Source of the DNA: Cadophora sp. MPI-SDFR-AT-0126
Taxonomy: Eukaryota; Ascomycota; Leotiomycetes; Helotiales; Ploettnerulaceae
Assembly: GCA_020747065.1 (NCBI GenBank)
Contig: JAGMVK010000011.1
Coordinates: 1,736,001-1,800,000, forward strand
DNA: 64,000 nt
Reading direction: 5' to 3'
A program made the translations under genes and the position numbers. Below are positions 11,011 through 24,529 of the stretch, piece by piece (position 1 is the stretch's first letter; every line of letters starts with the position of its first letter). The notes below the pieces were generated by a model. It was not told the origin of the DNA and made no database searches. It saw nothing but the letters and a program-made list of their open reading frames with translations.

Positions 11011-11940
11011 ACTCGAGCTCATGAAATTGTATGATAGAGTAGCCACATATTTGAGAAGTTGAAAGATTTGTCTTTGACTAGATCCATGTATTCTTTTCAT
11101 CCTCGGTTGAGTTCGTGAGTCGAATTTTGGGAAGACGCATCGCTAAATTTAGCGTGTTGTCACTGCCAGATCGCGGTGTTAGTGCTAGACTAGAAGCCCC
11201 TATTTCCAAACTTCAGCAACGGCGCTACTTGTTGTGTCTCTCTCTCGTCACATCACATCACATCTCGAGCTTTTCACTTCAACAGCACATGCTGCACCCA
11301 GATGCTGTATGGCTACGTTCATCATATCAAGACAAGGAATGTCAGCATCAAGCAAGAAAATCCTCGTTGTAAGCACCAACTGCCTCTTCTCAACGAGACA
11401 AAAGCCGGTTCGCAGCAATTCACTCCATTCTTCCTATTGGCTTTTGCAGGTTGACGAGCTCCTCAAGCCAGTCGAAGAATCAAAATAACCCCACCATTTT
11501 TCAATTCGGCTACCGGCGAGACCCCTCCTACAAGCAGAGGACCTCACATCATGCCACTTCCCGCGTCCATGGTCAGACGAGGGTATTCCCACTCTTCATC
11601 GCTTTCCCCGGGCCGTGATACGTGCGGGTAGCAAGGCACGTACCTATCACGACCCCTCAATTGCATTCAGGCAGAATGCAACGCCATGCACCCTGATTCA
11701 TCGTCATTGCATACTTTTGTGGATGATAGCTCCAACGACACGGAAAATCATCACCCGATAGCTGGAAACACGTTCCTGCTATCGTGACCGATTAACGTTT
11801 CTCTTTTTTCCAATTGACCTCAGAAGTTTCTTTGTCTTTTCGCTTCAACCAAAAGTTTTATTCCTTCTCGCGTTTGTTTGCGTTGAATTGAATTCAGTTG
11901 AAGCTCTGTTAAGAAAGTTCTTACTGAAACAACCGCAATC
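11011..11940. promoter_or_regulatory. 930-bp intergenic region upstream of alpha-xylosidase
   Basis: Between same-strand genes. It includes a GC-rich patch (11500-11660, with repeated CGTGATACG/ATCACG-type strings) and a pyrimidine-rich stretch before the start codon (11800-11880) typical of fungal promoters. Confidence 0.4.
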
Positions 11941-14421
11941 ATGAAGTTCCGCGATGGCATGTGGATGGTAGCAGAAGACAAACGCCCCGAATACGCAGAG
12001 GAGGTCTACTCAATCCATGAGCATCCCGCAGGAAATGCTCTGAGTCTGCTCTGTCCGACGAAGAGAATTCTCCAGCGATCAGACTCATTGAACCTCCCAA
12101 CCCTCACAATTGTGAGAAAGACCTTCTCATGTCAGATTTCTCAAATTAACCCAAACAGGATGTTCGAGCGCCCTTCGACGGCGTAATCTCAGTCGAAACT
12201 ACACATTGGCTCGGCGCTCTCAACCCAGGTCCCCATTTCGATCTCTACCCAGCAGGCAAGCCCGAACAATGTGATCCAGCAATCACCAAGACCGCAACCT
12301 CCACAACCCTGAAGTCAGGCTCCCTTTCAGCCACGGTCAAGACCGGGAGCCACGACTTCGACATCCGGTTCCACGCCACGGATGGCTCCAAAGAACTCAC
12401 TTCGCTGCTCAATCGCAGCGTGGGTTTTGCATACAGTCCCGGACCCGGAAATCAGATGCAGACGGGTGACATGTCCAAGCTTCAGCATTATATCTTCACG
12501 CAAACCACGCTTTCTGTGGGCGAGTCGGTGCATGGTCTTGGTGAGCGGTTTGGAGCTTTCAACAAGGTGGGCCAGGCTGTCACGCTTTGGAATGCGGATG
12601 GTGGGACAAGCAGTGATCAGGCGTACAAGAATGTGCCTTTCTGGATGAGCTCGAGGGGATATGGGATTTTCATTGATACGCCTGATAAAGTGGAGCTTGA
12701 GGTTGGGAGTGAGAGGTGTTGTCGTGTGCAGACTAGTGTGGAGGGGCAGAGGTTGAAGTGGTGAGCTCACAAGCGTCGGAAATCTGGTATGAAAACATGC
12801 TGAATTATCAGGTACATAATCTATGGTCCGACGCCTAAAGAGGTCTTGACCAAGTACTCCATTCTCACTGGCAAGCCCGGAAAAGTCCCAAGTTGGAGTT
12901 ACGGCCTCTGGCTAAGCACCAGCTTTACCACCAACTATGACGAGAAGACCGTCAACTCATTCCTCGAGGGCATGAACGCAAGAGATATTCCAGTTGAGGT
13001 CTTCCACTTTGATTGCTTCTGGCTACGGGCATTCCACTGGTGTGATTTCGTGTTTGATTCAGAGATGTTTCCAGATCCTAAGGCCCAAATCGCACGGTTG
13101 AAGGCTTCCGGTAAGTCAGAAGTTACTTCCGAGCTCAACAACTTATTGACATATCGCAGGTCTCGTCAAGAAGGTCTGTGTATGGGTAAACCCTTACCTC
13201 GGTCAAGCATCACCAGTCTTCAAATACGCAGCCAGCAAAGGCTACCTCCTCCGCCGCAAGAATGGTGACATTTTCCAGTGGGATCTCTGGCAAACTGGCA
13301 TGGGTATCGTAGATTTCACCAACCCCGAAGCCTGCGCCTGGTACGTCAGCTGTCTTGAAGGACTCTTCGACAAGGGCGTGGACGCCATCAAAACCGACTT
13401 TGGAGAACGTATACCTACCATAGATGTTGAATGGTTTGACTCGTCCCTCAACCCAAGGAAGATGCACAATTACTACGCATTTCTATACAGCAAGACCGTC
13501 TACGAAGCCATCCAAGATCGTTTCGGCGAGAACGAAGCCGTGCTGTTCGCACGAACCGCTACAGCAGGCACACAACGCTTCCCACTCCAATGGGGCGGCG
13601 ATTGTGAATCCACAGCAGAAGCCATGGCTGAATCCGTTCGTGGTGGTCTCTCCCTCGGCCTTTGTGGCTTCTCATTCTGGTCCGTCGACATCGGTGGCTT
13701 CGAGGGCTCTCCACCACCCTGGATCTACAAGCGCTGGGTAGCCTTTGGACTTCTCTGCTCGCACAGTCGATTGCATGGCAGTAACTCTTTCCGTGTGCCA
13801 TGGACAGTCGACGACGACGATTCCAGCGAGCAGGGATGCTCGAAGACATTGGCAAAATGGACAGCGTTGAAGGCTCGTCTGATGCCGTATATCTTCGCGC
13901 AAGCACAGAAGGCGGTCGAGCTCGGTATTCCGCTCTCACTTCGAGCGATGTGTCTTGAGTTCCCAGATGATCCGACATCTTGGTATCTCGATCGCCAGTT
14001 CATGTTTGGCGATAGTCTGCTGGTGGCACCTATCTTTGAGGAGTCCGGCGATGTTGAGTTCTACCTACCGAAAGGCAAATGGACGAATTTCTTCACCAAC
14101 AAGACGAAGGAGGGGCCGGGCTGGTTCAAGGAGCAACACAAGTTCGACACATTGCCTTTGTATGTCCGCGAGAATACTATTCTTGTGCTGGGCAAGTGGC
14201 ATGAGACGAGGACGGTGTATGATTACTCGCAGGGCGTTGAGGTCTGCTTGTATCACACTAGTCCTGGTGCGAAGACATCCATTTTTGATTCTGAAGGGGA
14301 GGAGGTGGGTGTATTGGAGATTGGGGAGGAGGGACATTTGGTTGATCAGGAATTTCTGAAGGGCGCATGGCATGTCACGAAGAATGGGAGGAGTACGATC
14401 AAGCATAACGTTGAAGAGTGA
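11941..14421 (+). CDS. GH31 alpha-xylosidase (alpha-glucosidase family)
   Basis: Four exons, 11941-12111, 12159-12760, 12812-13110 and 13160-14421, coding 777 aa; all joins are in phase. The order is N-terminal beta-sandwich, (beta/alpha)8 catalytic domain, then C-terminal beta domains. The nucleophile is Asp in DAIKTDFGE (about residue 437), the acid/base is Asp in WGGDCES (about residue 505), and the substrate-contact block HFDCFWLRAFHWCDF is typical of YicI-type alpha-xylosidases. No signal peptide is evident, so it is probably intracellular and removes alpha-xylose from imported xyloglucan oligosaccharides (isoprimeverose). A plain alpha-glucosidase activity remains possible. Neighbouring genes do not form a xyloglucan cluster. 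Confidence 0.92.
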
Positions 14422-14941
14422 AGTGTCTGAGGACTTTCGTAGATTGGAAGGATATGCTAGATAGATTGAACTTCTGATGAATCTTATGTGGCGTTTCGAA
14501 TGGAACCTTGAAGCAAAATAGAGTACTTGCTTATTGAGCTCTCGCTTGAGGAATTGAACAATCAGTAACATCCAATGTACTCAGGAGATAAGTTGATGAA
14601 TCAGAGAGAACCGGAAACATCAGGAAGTGATATCAAGTGTGCCTCTATTAAGTATCCGGCTCCAACCCACTTTCCCGCTGCTGTGTTCGAGGCTGTCATG
14701 GATCCACACCCCGCGCGCTCTGATTCCGCACGGTTTCCGCCCCCCAGATTCCTTAGACCGAGACTGTGTGGGGTAGCTTCCGCATATTCCACCATCGAGA
14801 GAATCATCAGCATCAGCATCAGCAAGGCAGTCAATTAAAACCTCACGAGCTCTTTGATGACTTTTATATAGTCCCTTTCCGTCTGCAGCTCCTCCCACTT
14901 CGAAAGGAGCGAAATTCTCGATAATAAACACAATCGCCACC
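14422..14941. promoter_or_regulatory. 520-bp intergenic region upstream of homogentisate dioxygenase
   Basis: Holds the 3' end of the xylosidase transcript and the hmgA-type promoter. A short CATCAG trinucleotide-like repeat lies at 14805-14822. No gene seen. Confidence 0.4.
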
Positions 14942-16455
14942 ATGCCAGTCACGAAGTTCAGCACCCCAGAGAAATACAAGTACCAGAACGGCTTTGGCTC
15001 TTACCATGAGTAAGACAATCCCGATTCGTGTTTTCGAAAGGATTATTCTAACGAATCTGCAGGTCAGAAGCTGTCGTTGGCGCTCTTCCTATAGGTACAA
15101 ACTCTCCACAAAAACCTCCTTATGGTCTCTACGCCGAGAAGCTCTCCGGGACAGCATTCACAGCTCCCCGCCACGAGAACCAGCAGACATGGCTGTATCG
15201 AATCCTCCCCTCCGCCGCACACTCTCCCTTCAATGCCCGCGAAGCCTCGACATATAACACGAATCCCGAAGGAGACAAGCTGCACCAGATCCCCAACCAG
15301 CTGCGGTGGGATCCCTTCGACCTAGATGAGACCGTGGATTGGGTACACAGCTTGAAATTGGTTGCTGGAGCCGGGGATCCTACTATGAAGACTGGATTGG
15401 GAATTTTAATATTCGCAGCGGGGAAGAGCATGGATAAGAATTCTGCTTTTTATTCTGCGGATGGAGATTTCTTGATTGTGCTTCAGCATGGCGTTCTAGA
15501 TATCCAGACTGAGCTGGGCAGGATCCTCGTTCGTCCCAATGAGATCTGTGTTATCCCGCGAGGAATCAGATATCGCGTTGAACTACCCGAAGGGCCAGTA
15601 CGAGGTTACATATTGGAACTATACCAGGGACATTTCCAGCTTCCTGAACTGGGTCCAATTGGATCAAACTGTCTAGCCAATGCTCGAGATTTCCAAGCTC
15701 CAGTCGCAGCTTACGAAGAAGGCACCACGGAAACATACACCGTCCTCTCCAAATTCAACGGGCACCTCTTCGCCGCAAAGCAGAACCACACTCCCTACGA
15801 TGTCGTAGCCTGGCATGGTCTGTACTACCCATACAAGTACGACCTCGGCCGCTTCAACACCATCGGCAGCATATCTTTCGACCACCCAGATCCCAGTATC
15901 TTCACCGTCCTCTCCGCGCCTTCAGACCACCCCGGCACCGCCATCGCCGACTTCGTGATTTTCCCTCCCCGCTGGCTAGTCGGTGAAGACACCTTCCGCC
16001 CGCCCTGGTACCACCGCAACACCATGTCCGAATTCATGGGCCTCATCGGCGGGGAATACGATGCCAAGTCTGGAGGAGGCTTCCAGCCCGCGGGCGCGAG
16101 TCTGCATAATGTCATGACTGCTCATGGCCCTGATGCCGGTACGCACGAGAAGGCTTCCAATGCGGAGTTAAAGCCGATGAAGGTTGGGGAGGGGAGCATG
16201 GCGTTTATGTTTGAGAGCTGCTTTATGGTAGGCGTGACGGAGTGGGGACTGAAGACGTGTAGGAAGGTGCAGGGAGACTATAATGAGGAGAGTTGGACGC
16301 CGTTGAAGCCGCACTTTAAGCTTCCTGAGGGCGCGAAGAGGGTGAGTAATAGAGCTGATGGGAGCTTGGAGGGGGTGCTTGATATTGGGAAGAGTGTTGG
16401 GGGGAAGGGAGCGAATGGCGAGACGGATGGGAAGCAATTGCCGCATTATACTTAA
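14942..16455 (+). CDS. hmgA: Homogentisate 1,2-dioxygenase
   Basis: Two exons, 14942-15009 and 15063-16455, coding 486 aa. The start context is CGCCACCATG, and the 53-nt intron restores [13 protein letters not shown]. The protein follows the family closely: [15 protein letters not shown] start, N-terminal cupin-like domain ([22 protein letters not shown]), then the C-terminal metal domain with [18 protein letters not shown] and [17 protein letters not shown] carrying the iron-binding His/Glu residues. It opens the ring of homogentisate to maleylacetoacetate in Phe/Tyr catabolism and lowers pyomelanin formation. It is somewhat longer than the usual ~440-450 aa because of a Gly/Lys/Asp-rich C-terminal tail. 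The pathway partners fumarylacetoacetase and maleylacetoacetate isomerase, often clustered with it in fungi, are not in this window. Confidence 0.95.
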
Positions 16456-18568
16456 ATAAATATGAAATTCTGGAGGTTGCAAGCAAAATTTGGTAACTTA
16501 ACCTCTCATCGTTTTGAACAATACCCTTGGTTTCATCTGTGAGATCCTGATTGATTTCTGTGACTTTGAAGCAGAAACATGACCAGAAAAACAAATGAAC
16601 AGATCCAAGAGAAGAAAACAAGCGAGTACCAGGCCATCGCTGAAAGCGTTGCTACCAAATGCAAAGAAAAAGGGAACAGAAATAGCTTCTTATGAGAAAT
16701 CTAGTTTTGTAGAAACAACAACACCATCATCAGAATCATATCGATTCAATCCAAACAAAACACCCCTTTCTCTTGACCTCGGAGATCTCGGCTCTCAAAC
16801 TGCCATTCAAATCCCTGCACGGCTCCCCGTGATGGCGCGAGGCAAGCTGAAGAAGTGGATCTCAATGGTCAGGCACTAGCCCGCTCCCCTATCCCCATCT
16901 CGGATTGGCTTCCGCAGCCCGAAACCACATCGTTGCTATGGATACGCTGGTGATCCCATCGGGTTCTTATGGAGTGTCAGGGACCTCGGCGGTAATGAGG
17001 TGCTTGTGATGAGTACAAATATTGAGAAATAATGAATCCATTCTGAATGAAGATGAAGACGTTTCATTATTCTGCAAATGGACCGCGAAATAGAGAGGTT
17101 GGGCATTGATTCAGTGGTGACATGTGAAGGGGGAAAAAAAAAGAAACGGGCTGGACAAACCAACGCAGCGCAACGTGCATAACCACAGCATCCAATAATT
17201 ATGTTCCACGAGCGACGTTATGCAGCCGCGACATGGGAGATCCTATCATCAAGCCCGATGGACGAGCAGAGGAGAGCTGAATGGTCCCAATAGGTTCGTC
17301 CTTTACCATACGAAGAGGCTGGAGGGGCGGCTTCGTGAGGCTATTTCGCTGCAGAGGTTGCATATTGACTTGGGACGTGGGTGGAGGAGAGGTTGGTGAG
17401 GCGGCGAGTAGGAGAGTTTCCTGGCTGGGAGATGCAGAAGATGCATGCAAGAACCTCTAGATTTCTGCAAGCTGCACACCATTACGATGTCGATGTGTGC
17501 GAATGAGGCATTTCGAAATTGTTGTCCAGCTGTTGTGTTCATGAAGCTTTCGAGTTGCAAGCTTGGAGAGTTGCCGAGATGGAAAGGGGCAGTGAACTTT
17601 CACAACACCTGGATCTAAATCTCCCCACCGACTACAAACAAAGGACAGATTCCTAGCTCTCACTACTGCATGTAATCAAAGCCTTCCCCGCTCTCAGATT
17701 TGAACCAGGCAGAAAAGCAATATGGACCAAGAGATGCTGTGAAACGAACTCTCAGAGCATGCCGAGCCTGATGATGAAGCTCTGAAGCTCAAACCTCGAT
17801 CCCCCGCACCAGTAAACTATGAGGGGTTTAATTGGGTCTTTCTACTGCAACCAAGACATCGTATCCCTTCATGAAGTGCTCAAGATGTGTTTTAACTTGA
17901 ATGTCCAATCAAAATGACTTTGTGGTTGTCCAACTATTGAGTTGAAGCTTCGTGATGCTGCATCGATCATGGCTGGCCAACCACCCCTGTTGAAGCTCTG
18001 CCGCTGCTCACCATCCGCCAAACTCTACCAAATGCAACAGAACAGATCTGACAGCTCCTCTTATTCTCAATAATAACATCCAATAGGAGCTTCCAATTAC
18101 TTGTAAAAGTCCTCCGACTCCTATTTACTCAATCATCATCCATTTTCATGTTCCTCAAGCAAATTCGAGCTTGAGCTTGGACCAACCAACCTCTTCACTT
18201 TCCGTTCGGCCATTTTGAGAGTCAGATCCCTGTAAAGACCCCTGACTAGCTCCACTTATTAGCGCGTAAACAACGAAGTCAACAACCCACCCGCTTATTT
18301 CACCACACACCCTTGCGCTCAAAAGCAGAGACCTTCCATTCCTCCACATCCACAAACCATCTTCTTCTTCCCACACACTTCCCAATCAACCTCTCACCTC
18401 ACATTCTACACCCTCAATTTCCTCCCCATCCATCGATCGAAAGAACAGAGTCAAGAAGCGTCAAATACGCTTTCTTCCCCCCCTTCTTTCACCAAGAAGC
18501 AAGAGACCCCTTCTTGTCTTCCTTTCGCGCACGTCGAAAGGCATTCGAGAAGAGTTCTCGCCTCATAG
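16456..18568. promoter_or_regulatory. 2.1-kb region upstream of hex1; no supportable gene
   Basis: It contains one ATG-started 94-codon frame (16595-16879) that is Lys/Ser-rich and unsupported. From about 18290 the plus strand becomes strongly pyrimidine-rich, typical of highly transcribed fungal promoters and 5' leaders. The long-form hex1 start codon or an upstream non-coding exon probably lies here, ending at the acceptor CATAG (18564-18568). Confidence 0.4.
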
Positions 18569-20355
18569 GTCGTCAACCTGGACTTTGACGCCCGAGTCCC
18601 GATCCCCTTCAGCATCTTCCCCTCGTCGTACCGGAGCGACGACGTAGCAACAACCACCCAGACTACTCACGTCGAGGGTGAATTCAACCTTCCACAAGAG
18701 CACCGCGTCGGACGGGAAGGTCAATCCTCTTTCTCCGCCAATCTCCCTCCCCGCAACGAGCAGTTCCAGGAAGAGGTCCACATCACTCGTGAAGAGGAAC
18801 ATCACCACCGTCCGAGCCGCAGGGAAGATATCTACATCCGCGAGGAAAGAAGGTCAGTTAGGGCAGCATTTGCTTCATTTATTGATTTTCTGTCTGTATT
18901 TGTGTTGTTGTCTCGGTGTTTGTTGTTCGTGCATCTGGGCAGCGGATCTCTTTCCGGTGCGGCAGCCACTCCAGCTCTGCAACGCAGGAGATCCACTGTC
19001 CTCGTGTCCCGAAGCCGTGTTTCTCTCTTTAGAATTGGTCAAATTGATAGTCCAAGCGCCGGATCTACATGGACCCTAGCCATTCATTTGTCTTTATTTA
19101 TTCTTCAACGCCTCTTTTCCTTTTTGTTTGTTGACACAGTAACCCTTCACCGACATCTTCTTCGATCATCCTTTCTAACATCTTTCTCTCTTCAGACCAT
19201 CCAAGCATACCACAACCCACATCGACGTCGAGCTTCCACACCGCAGACATCATCATCACCACGATACCACTGTCCACATCGAAGGTCCTCAACGCCGCCG
19301 ATACGAAGGTACCCAGATCGACGTTGCTGAGCGTGAATATCGTTCCCGCTTTCAACCAAGCTACCGTGAAGAAACCCGCTACGAGGCTACTGTAGACCCT
19401 CCTAGCTTCCAACCACAACAATACCAAGAGGAAGTTCGTGTCAGTGGTACCACTGTTGACCCTCCACGCTTCTCCGGTCCACAAAGAGAACAGGTCCGCC
19501 TCACCGAAGAGACCGTCGACCCTCCTCGCTTCCAAGCTCAACGTTCCCACGTTCACGTTTCCGAAGAGACCGTAGACCCTCCCCGCTTCACCCGCAAATC
19601 AAGCAAGATGGGTTACTACGATGAAGATGGTAAGTCAATCTCTCTGTCCTCCACCATCCCTAACCTAAACGTCCACGAACAGGCCACTACCACTCCATCA
19701 GACACGGTCTTCACAAGGCTGCTGACCGTGTCTTGGGACGTCACCACCACCATCATCATCACAACCATGTTGATCGGGAAGAGATTGACATTACCATAGG
19801 AGGAAGTCGCGCCAGCGCTGCTCCTTTGCCAGCTTCCATTCCCGAGCCAGCATACACCCCAAACACCGTCACCATCCCATGCCACCACATCCGTCTCGGC
19901 GATCTCTTGATCCTCCAAGGCCGTCCTTGCCAAGTCATCCGCATCACCACCTCCTCTGCCACCGGCCAGCACAGATACTTGGGCGTCGACCTCTTCACCA
20001 AGCAATTGCATGAGGAGTCTTCGTTCATCTCCAACCCAAGCCCAAGTGTTGTCGTCCAGACCATGCTCGGCCCCGTCTTCAAGCAATACCGTGTTCTTGA
20101 CCTCCAGGATGGAACTGGTAAGCTCCCTCTGTGTCACTTAAATCATAGTACATCTGCTAACCTTCCCCAGTTGTTGCCATGACCGAGACTGGCGATGTCA
20201 AGCAATCCCTTCCCGTCATCGACCAATCCAACCTCTGGTCCCGTCTCTCCGAGGCCTTCGAGACTGGTCGTGGCAGCGTCCGTGTCCTAGTCATCAGCGA
20301 TCACGGCCGCGAGCTCGCCGTCGACATGAAGACCATCCACGGTTCCCGTCTGTAA
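18569..20355 (+). CDS. hex1: Woronin body major protein HEX1, with long repeat-bearing N-terminal leader
   Basis: The core short form starts at ATG 19608: exons 19608-19629, 19683-20117 and 20171-20355, 213 aa. It begins MGYYDEDGHYHS, carries a poly-His run (GRHHHHHHHNH), then the HEX1/eIF5A-like core (TVTIPCHHIRLGDLLILQGR; QHRYLGVDLFTKQLHEE), and ends in SRL, a type-1 peroxisomal signal. HEX1 crystallises into the septal-pore plugs of Pezizomycotina. Upstream, an open frame continues in phase from 18569-18852 across a 343-nt intron (GTCAGT...TTCAG, 18853-19195) into 19196-19607, adding at least 232 codons without a stop. No ATG lies in that part, so its start must be in a further upstream exon that I could not place. 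Alternative splicing of hex1 homologues is known in other fungi, so long and short forms may both be made. Confidence 0.93.
19383..19589 (+). repeat. Four tandem ~20-residue coding repeats in the HEX1 leader
   Basis: Four copies of a unit centred on (E)xTVDPPxF occur at regular ~20-residue spacing: EATVDPPSF, GTTVDPPRF, EETVDPPRF and EETVDPPRF. Each is followed by a charged VxVxE-like segment. The last copy ends six residues before the short-form start Met. Confidence 0.85.
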
Positions 20356-21562
20356 TCCTCTCATTCTCAATTGTCCTTACATAGCGTTGAAGTTTAATCT
20401 TCTTTCACACACTCACACACAAGCGGCGATCTGGGATGAATGAAAGGGAACCATCACATCACATCAAATTGTTTATTTGGAGGAATGGATGGATGGGTGG
20501 ACTTGGAGTTGCATAATGATGGGTTGGATCGTGGGGTTGCATTGGATGACGACTTAGCTTTGATTCTGATCCTTGATCTCTCCCATATGGGAACCTCGTA
20601 TCGACACCTGACGATCTACTTCTTGGTCGATGGATCCTGCCTTCCCCCGGGTGGCGGTTGATTAGCCGGCTTTGAGGAGGAGAGCTGAAGGTAGAGGTCC
20701 TTGAGCGTTCCTGTTTTCCTTTTTGTATGTGTAGATAGGGATGGTAGATATCAAAACAGAATGAAGCATTGAAAACAGTCTTACTGTATATTTTGCTTGA
20801 GCTGTGAAATGTGACGCTCCGGCGTAGATAGTTCCGATCCACATTACATTGTCTGTCATTATTGCAGATTGCCCTCATCCCTTCCTCGCCTAATCACTAC
20901 CTACCAATCTACTTATGTCGGAAAGATATCGACCACTCTGAATGAAGCTTCCTTCACAAAAGCCCAGACGCGAACAATTCAAATGATAATTCAAAAGAAT
21001 AAAAGAGCGTAGAGCAAACGCAATAGCTGCTCCACTCCACTCCACTCTGAAAGATCTAACTTTATACACGGCACAGCAACATCGATCCCTAGACCAGAAT
21101 TACATACAGCTAATTCAATTCTCCCGACCCCCTGACTAGAAGCACATGATGACATTATCTACCTGTACTTTACGGAGGTACTTTATATGATATGAGATAC
21201 CTAAATGTGTTCGTCTATTCATCCTGCTTTACTTCTTTTGGTTTGTTTATTTCTCCCGTAGCTCTGTAGCACTAAGTAGTATACTATTTTACCAGAGGGA
21301 GGCCAGCTTGAGATAGATTAATTTGAATTGGCTTGACTTGACTCGATTAGCTTGCCAGGTCTGAGGTATTCTATTCTGTAATGGTACTTTCTGCTGCAGC
21401 TTTGAATCTCGATACTATGGTTTTGTAACACTAATAGTATAGTGGGATACTACTTAACAAAACTGTGATCAGCATCCCGTCATTTCACTTACTGTGCTGT
21501 GGTAGTCTTGTCTTGTCCTTTCTTGGTTTTTGTTCTACCAACTGATCGACCAATTGTCTTTG

Positions 21563-21582
21563 ATATATATATATATATATAT
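21563..21582. repeat. (AT)10 dinucleotide microsatellite
   Basis: Uninterrupted AT repeat read directly in the sequence. Confidence 0.95.
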
Positions 21583-21735
21583 GTTCGCTTGGATGATATG
21601 ATTTTTCTCATTGGGAGTGGAGATTTGAGGTCAGGAGATACTACAAACGAGGAATATTGAGGGTGAATAGGTCAGTCAGATCTCATATTTAAGCGGGTTC
21701 TGGGGAGAGTGATTAGTAAGGGACCGGAGGAGGAA

Positions 21736-21750
21736 GGGAGGGAGGGAGGG
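21736..21750 (+). other. Potential G-quadruplex: four GGG runs with one-base loops
   Basis: GGG at 21736, 21740, 21744 and 21748 are separated by single A residues. This arrangement favours a stable parallel G-quadruplex in vitro. It lies in the hex1/glr1 convergent intergenic region, downstream of the glutathione reductase stop on the other strand. Confidence 0.7.
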
Positions 21751-22084
21751 AGGAAAGGGGCGGTATAGGGCGTTAAAGAGGAAAAGCAAGTGTAGTCAAG
21801 GCACGAAATAAGCGGGATCTGGCGTCGATTTGGATTGAGTTGTATTGAATGGAGTTGGTTGTGTTTTGTTTATTTTGTTTTCCTTCTTTGTAAATGGACA
21901 TGCCGAAGCGAGGTTCACAACAAGGTCAGCAAAAGAATCGGTAAGTAAGATACCCGCACGAAGCGGTGGAACCGCATATCATCTATTCGATATAATATAC
22001 TCTACAACACCAGTGTATTCAGTCAGTTGGTCCATAGTATCCATCAAGCCATATTCCTCTCATCTCTCCCTCTCCCCTCTAACT

Positions 22085-24529
<2,445 letters not shown>

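Larger units (their letters stand above)
20356..22084. other. 1.7-kb convergent intergenic region, hex1 / glutathione reductase
   Basis: Between the 3' ends of two convergent genes. It has no supportable ORF. It carries an (AT)10 tract and a G-rich run listed separately. Part is probably a long 3' UTR. Confidence 0.4.

Noticed and set aside
16595..16879. 94-codon plus-strand frame starting with ATG
   Set aside because: Lys/Ser-rich with no motif, no intron or neighbour support, and lies in the hex1 upstream region. Could be real, but not supportable.
17693..17710. Possible minus-strand tRNA T-loop (RC GGTTCAAATCT)
   Set aside because: The bases flanking the loop do not pair as a T stem, and no acceptor stem can be built.
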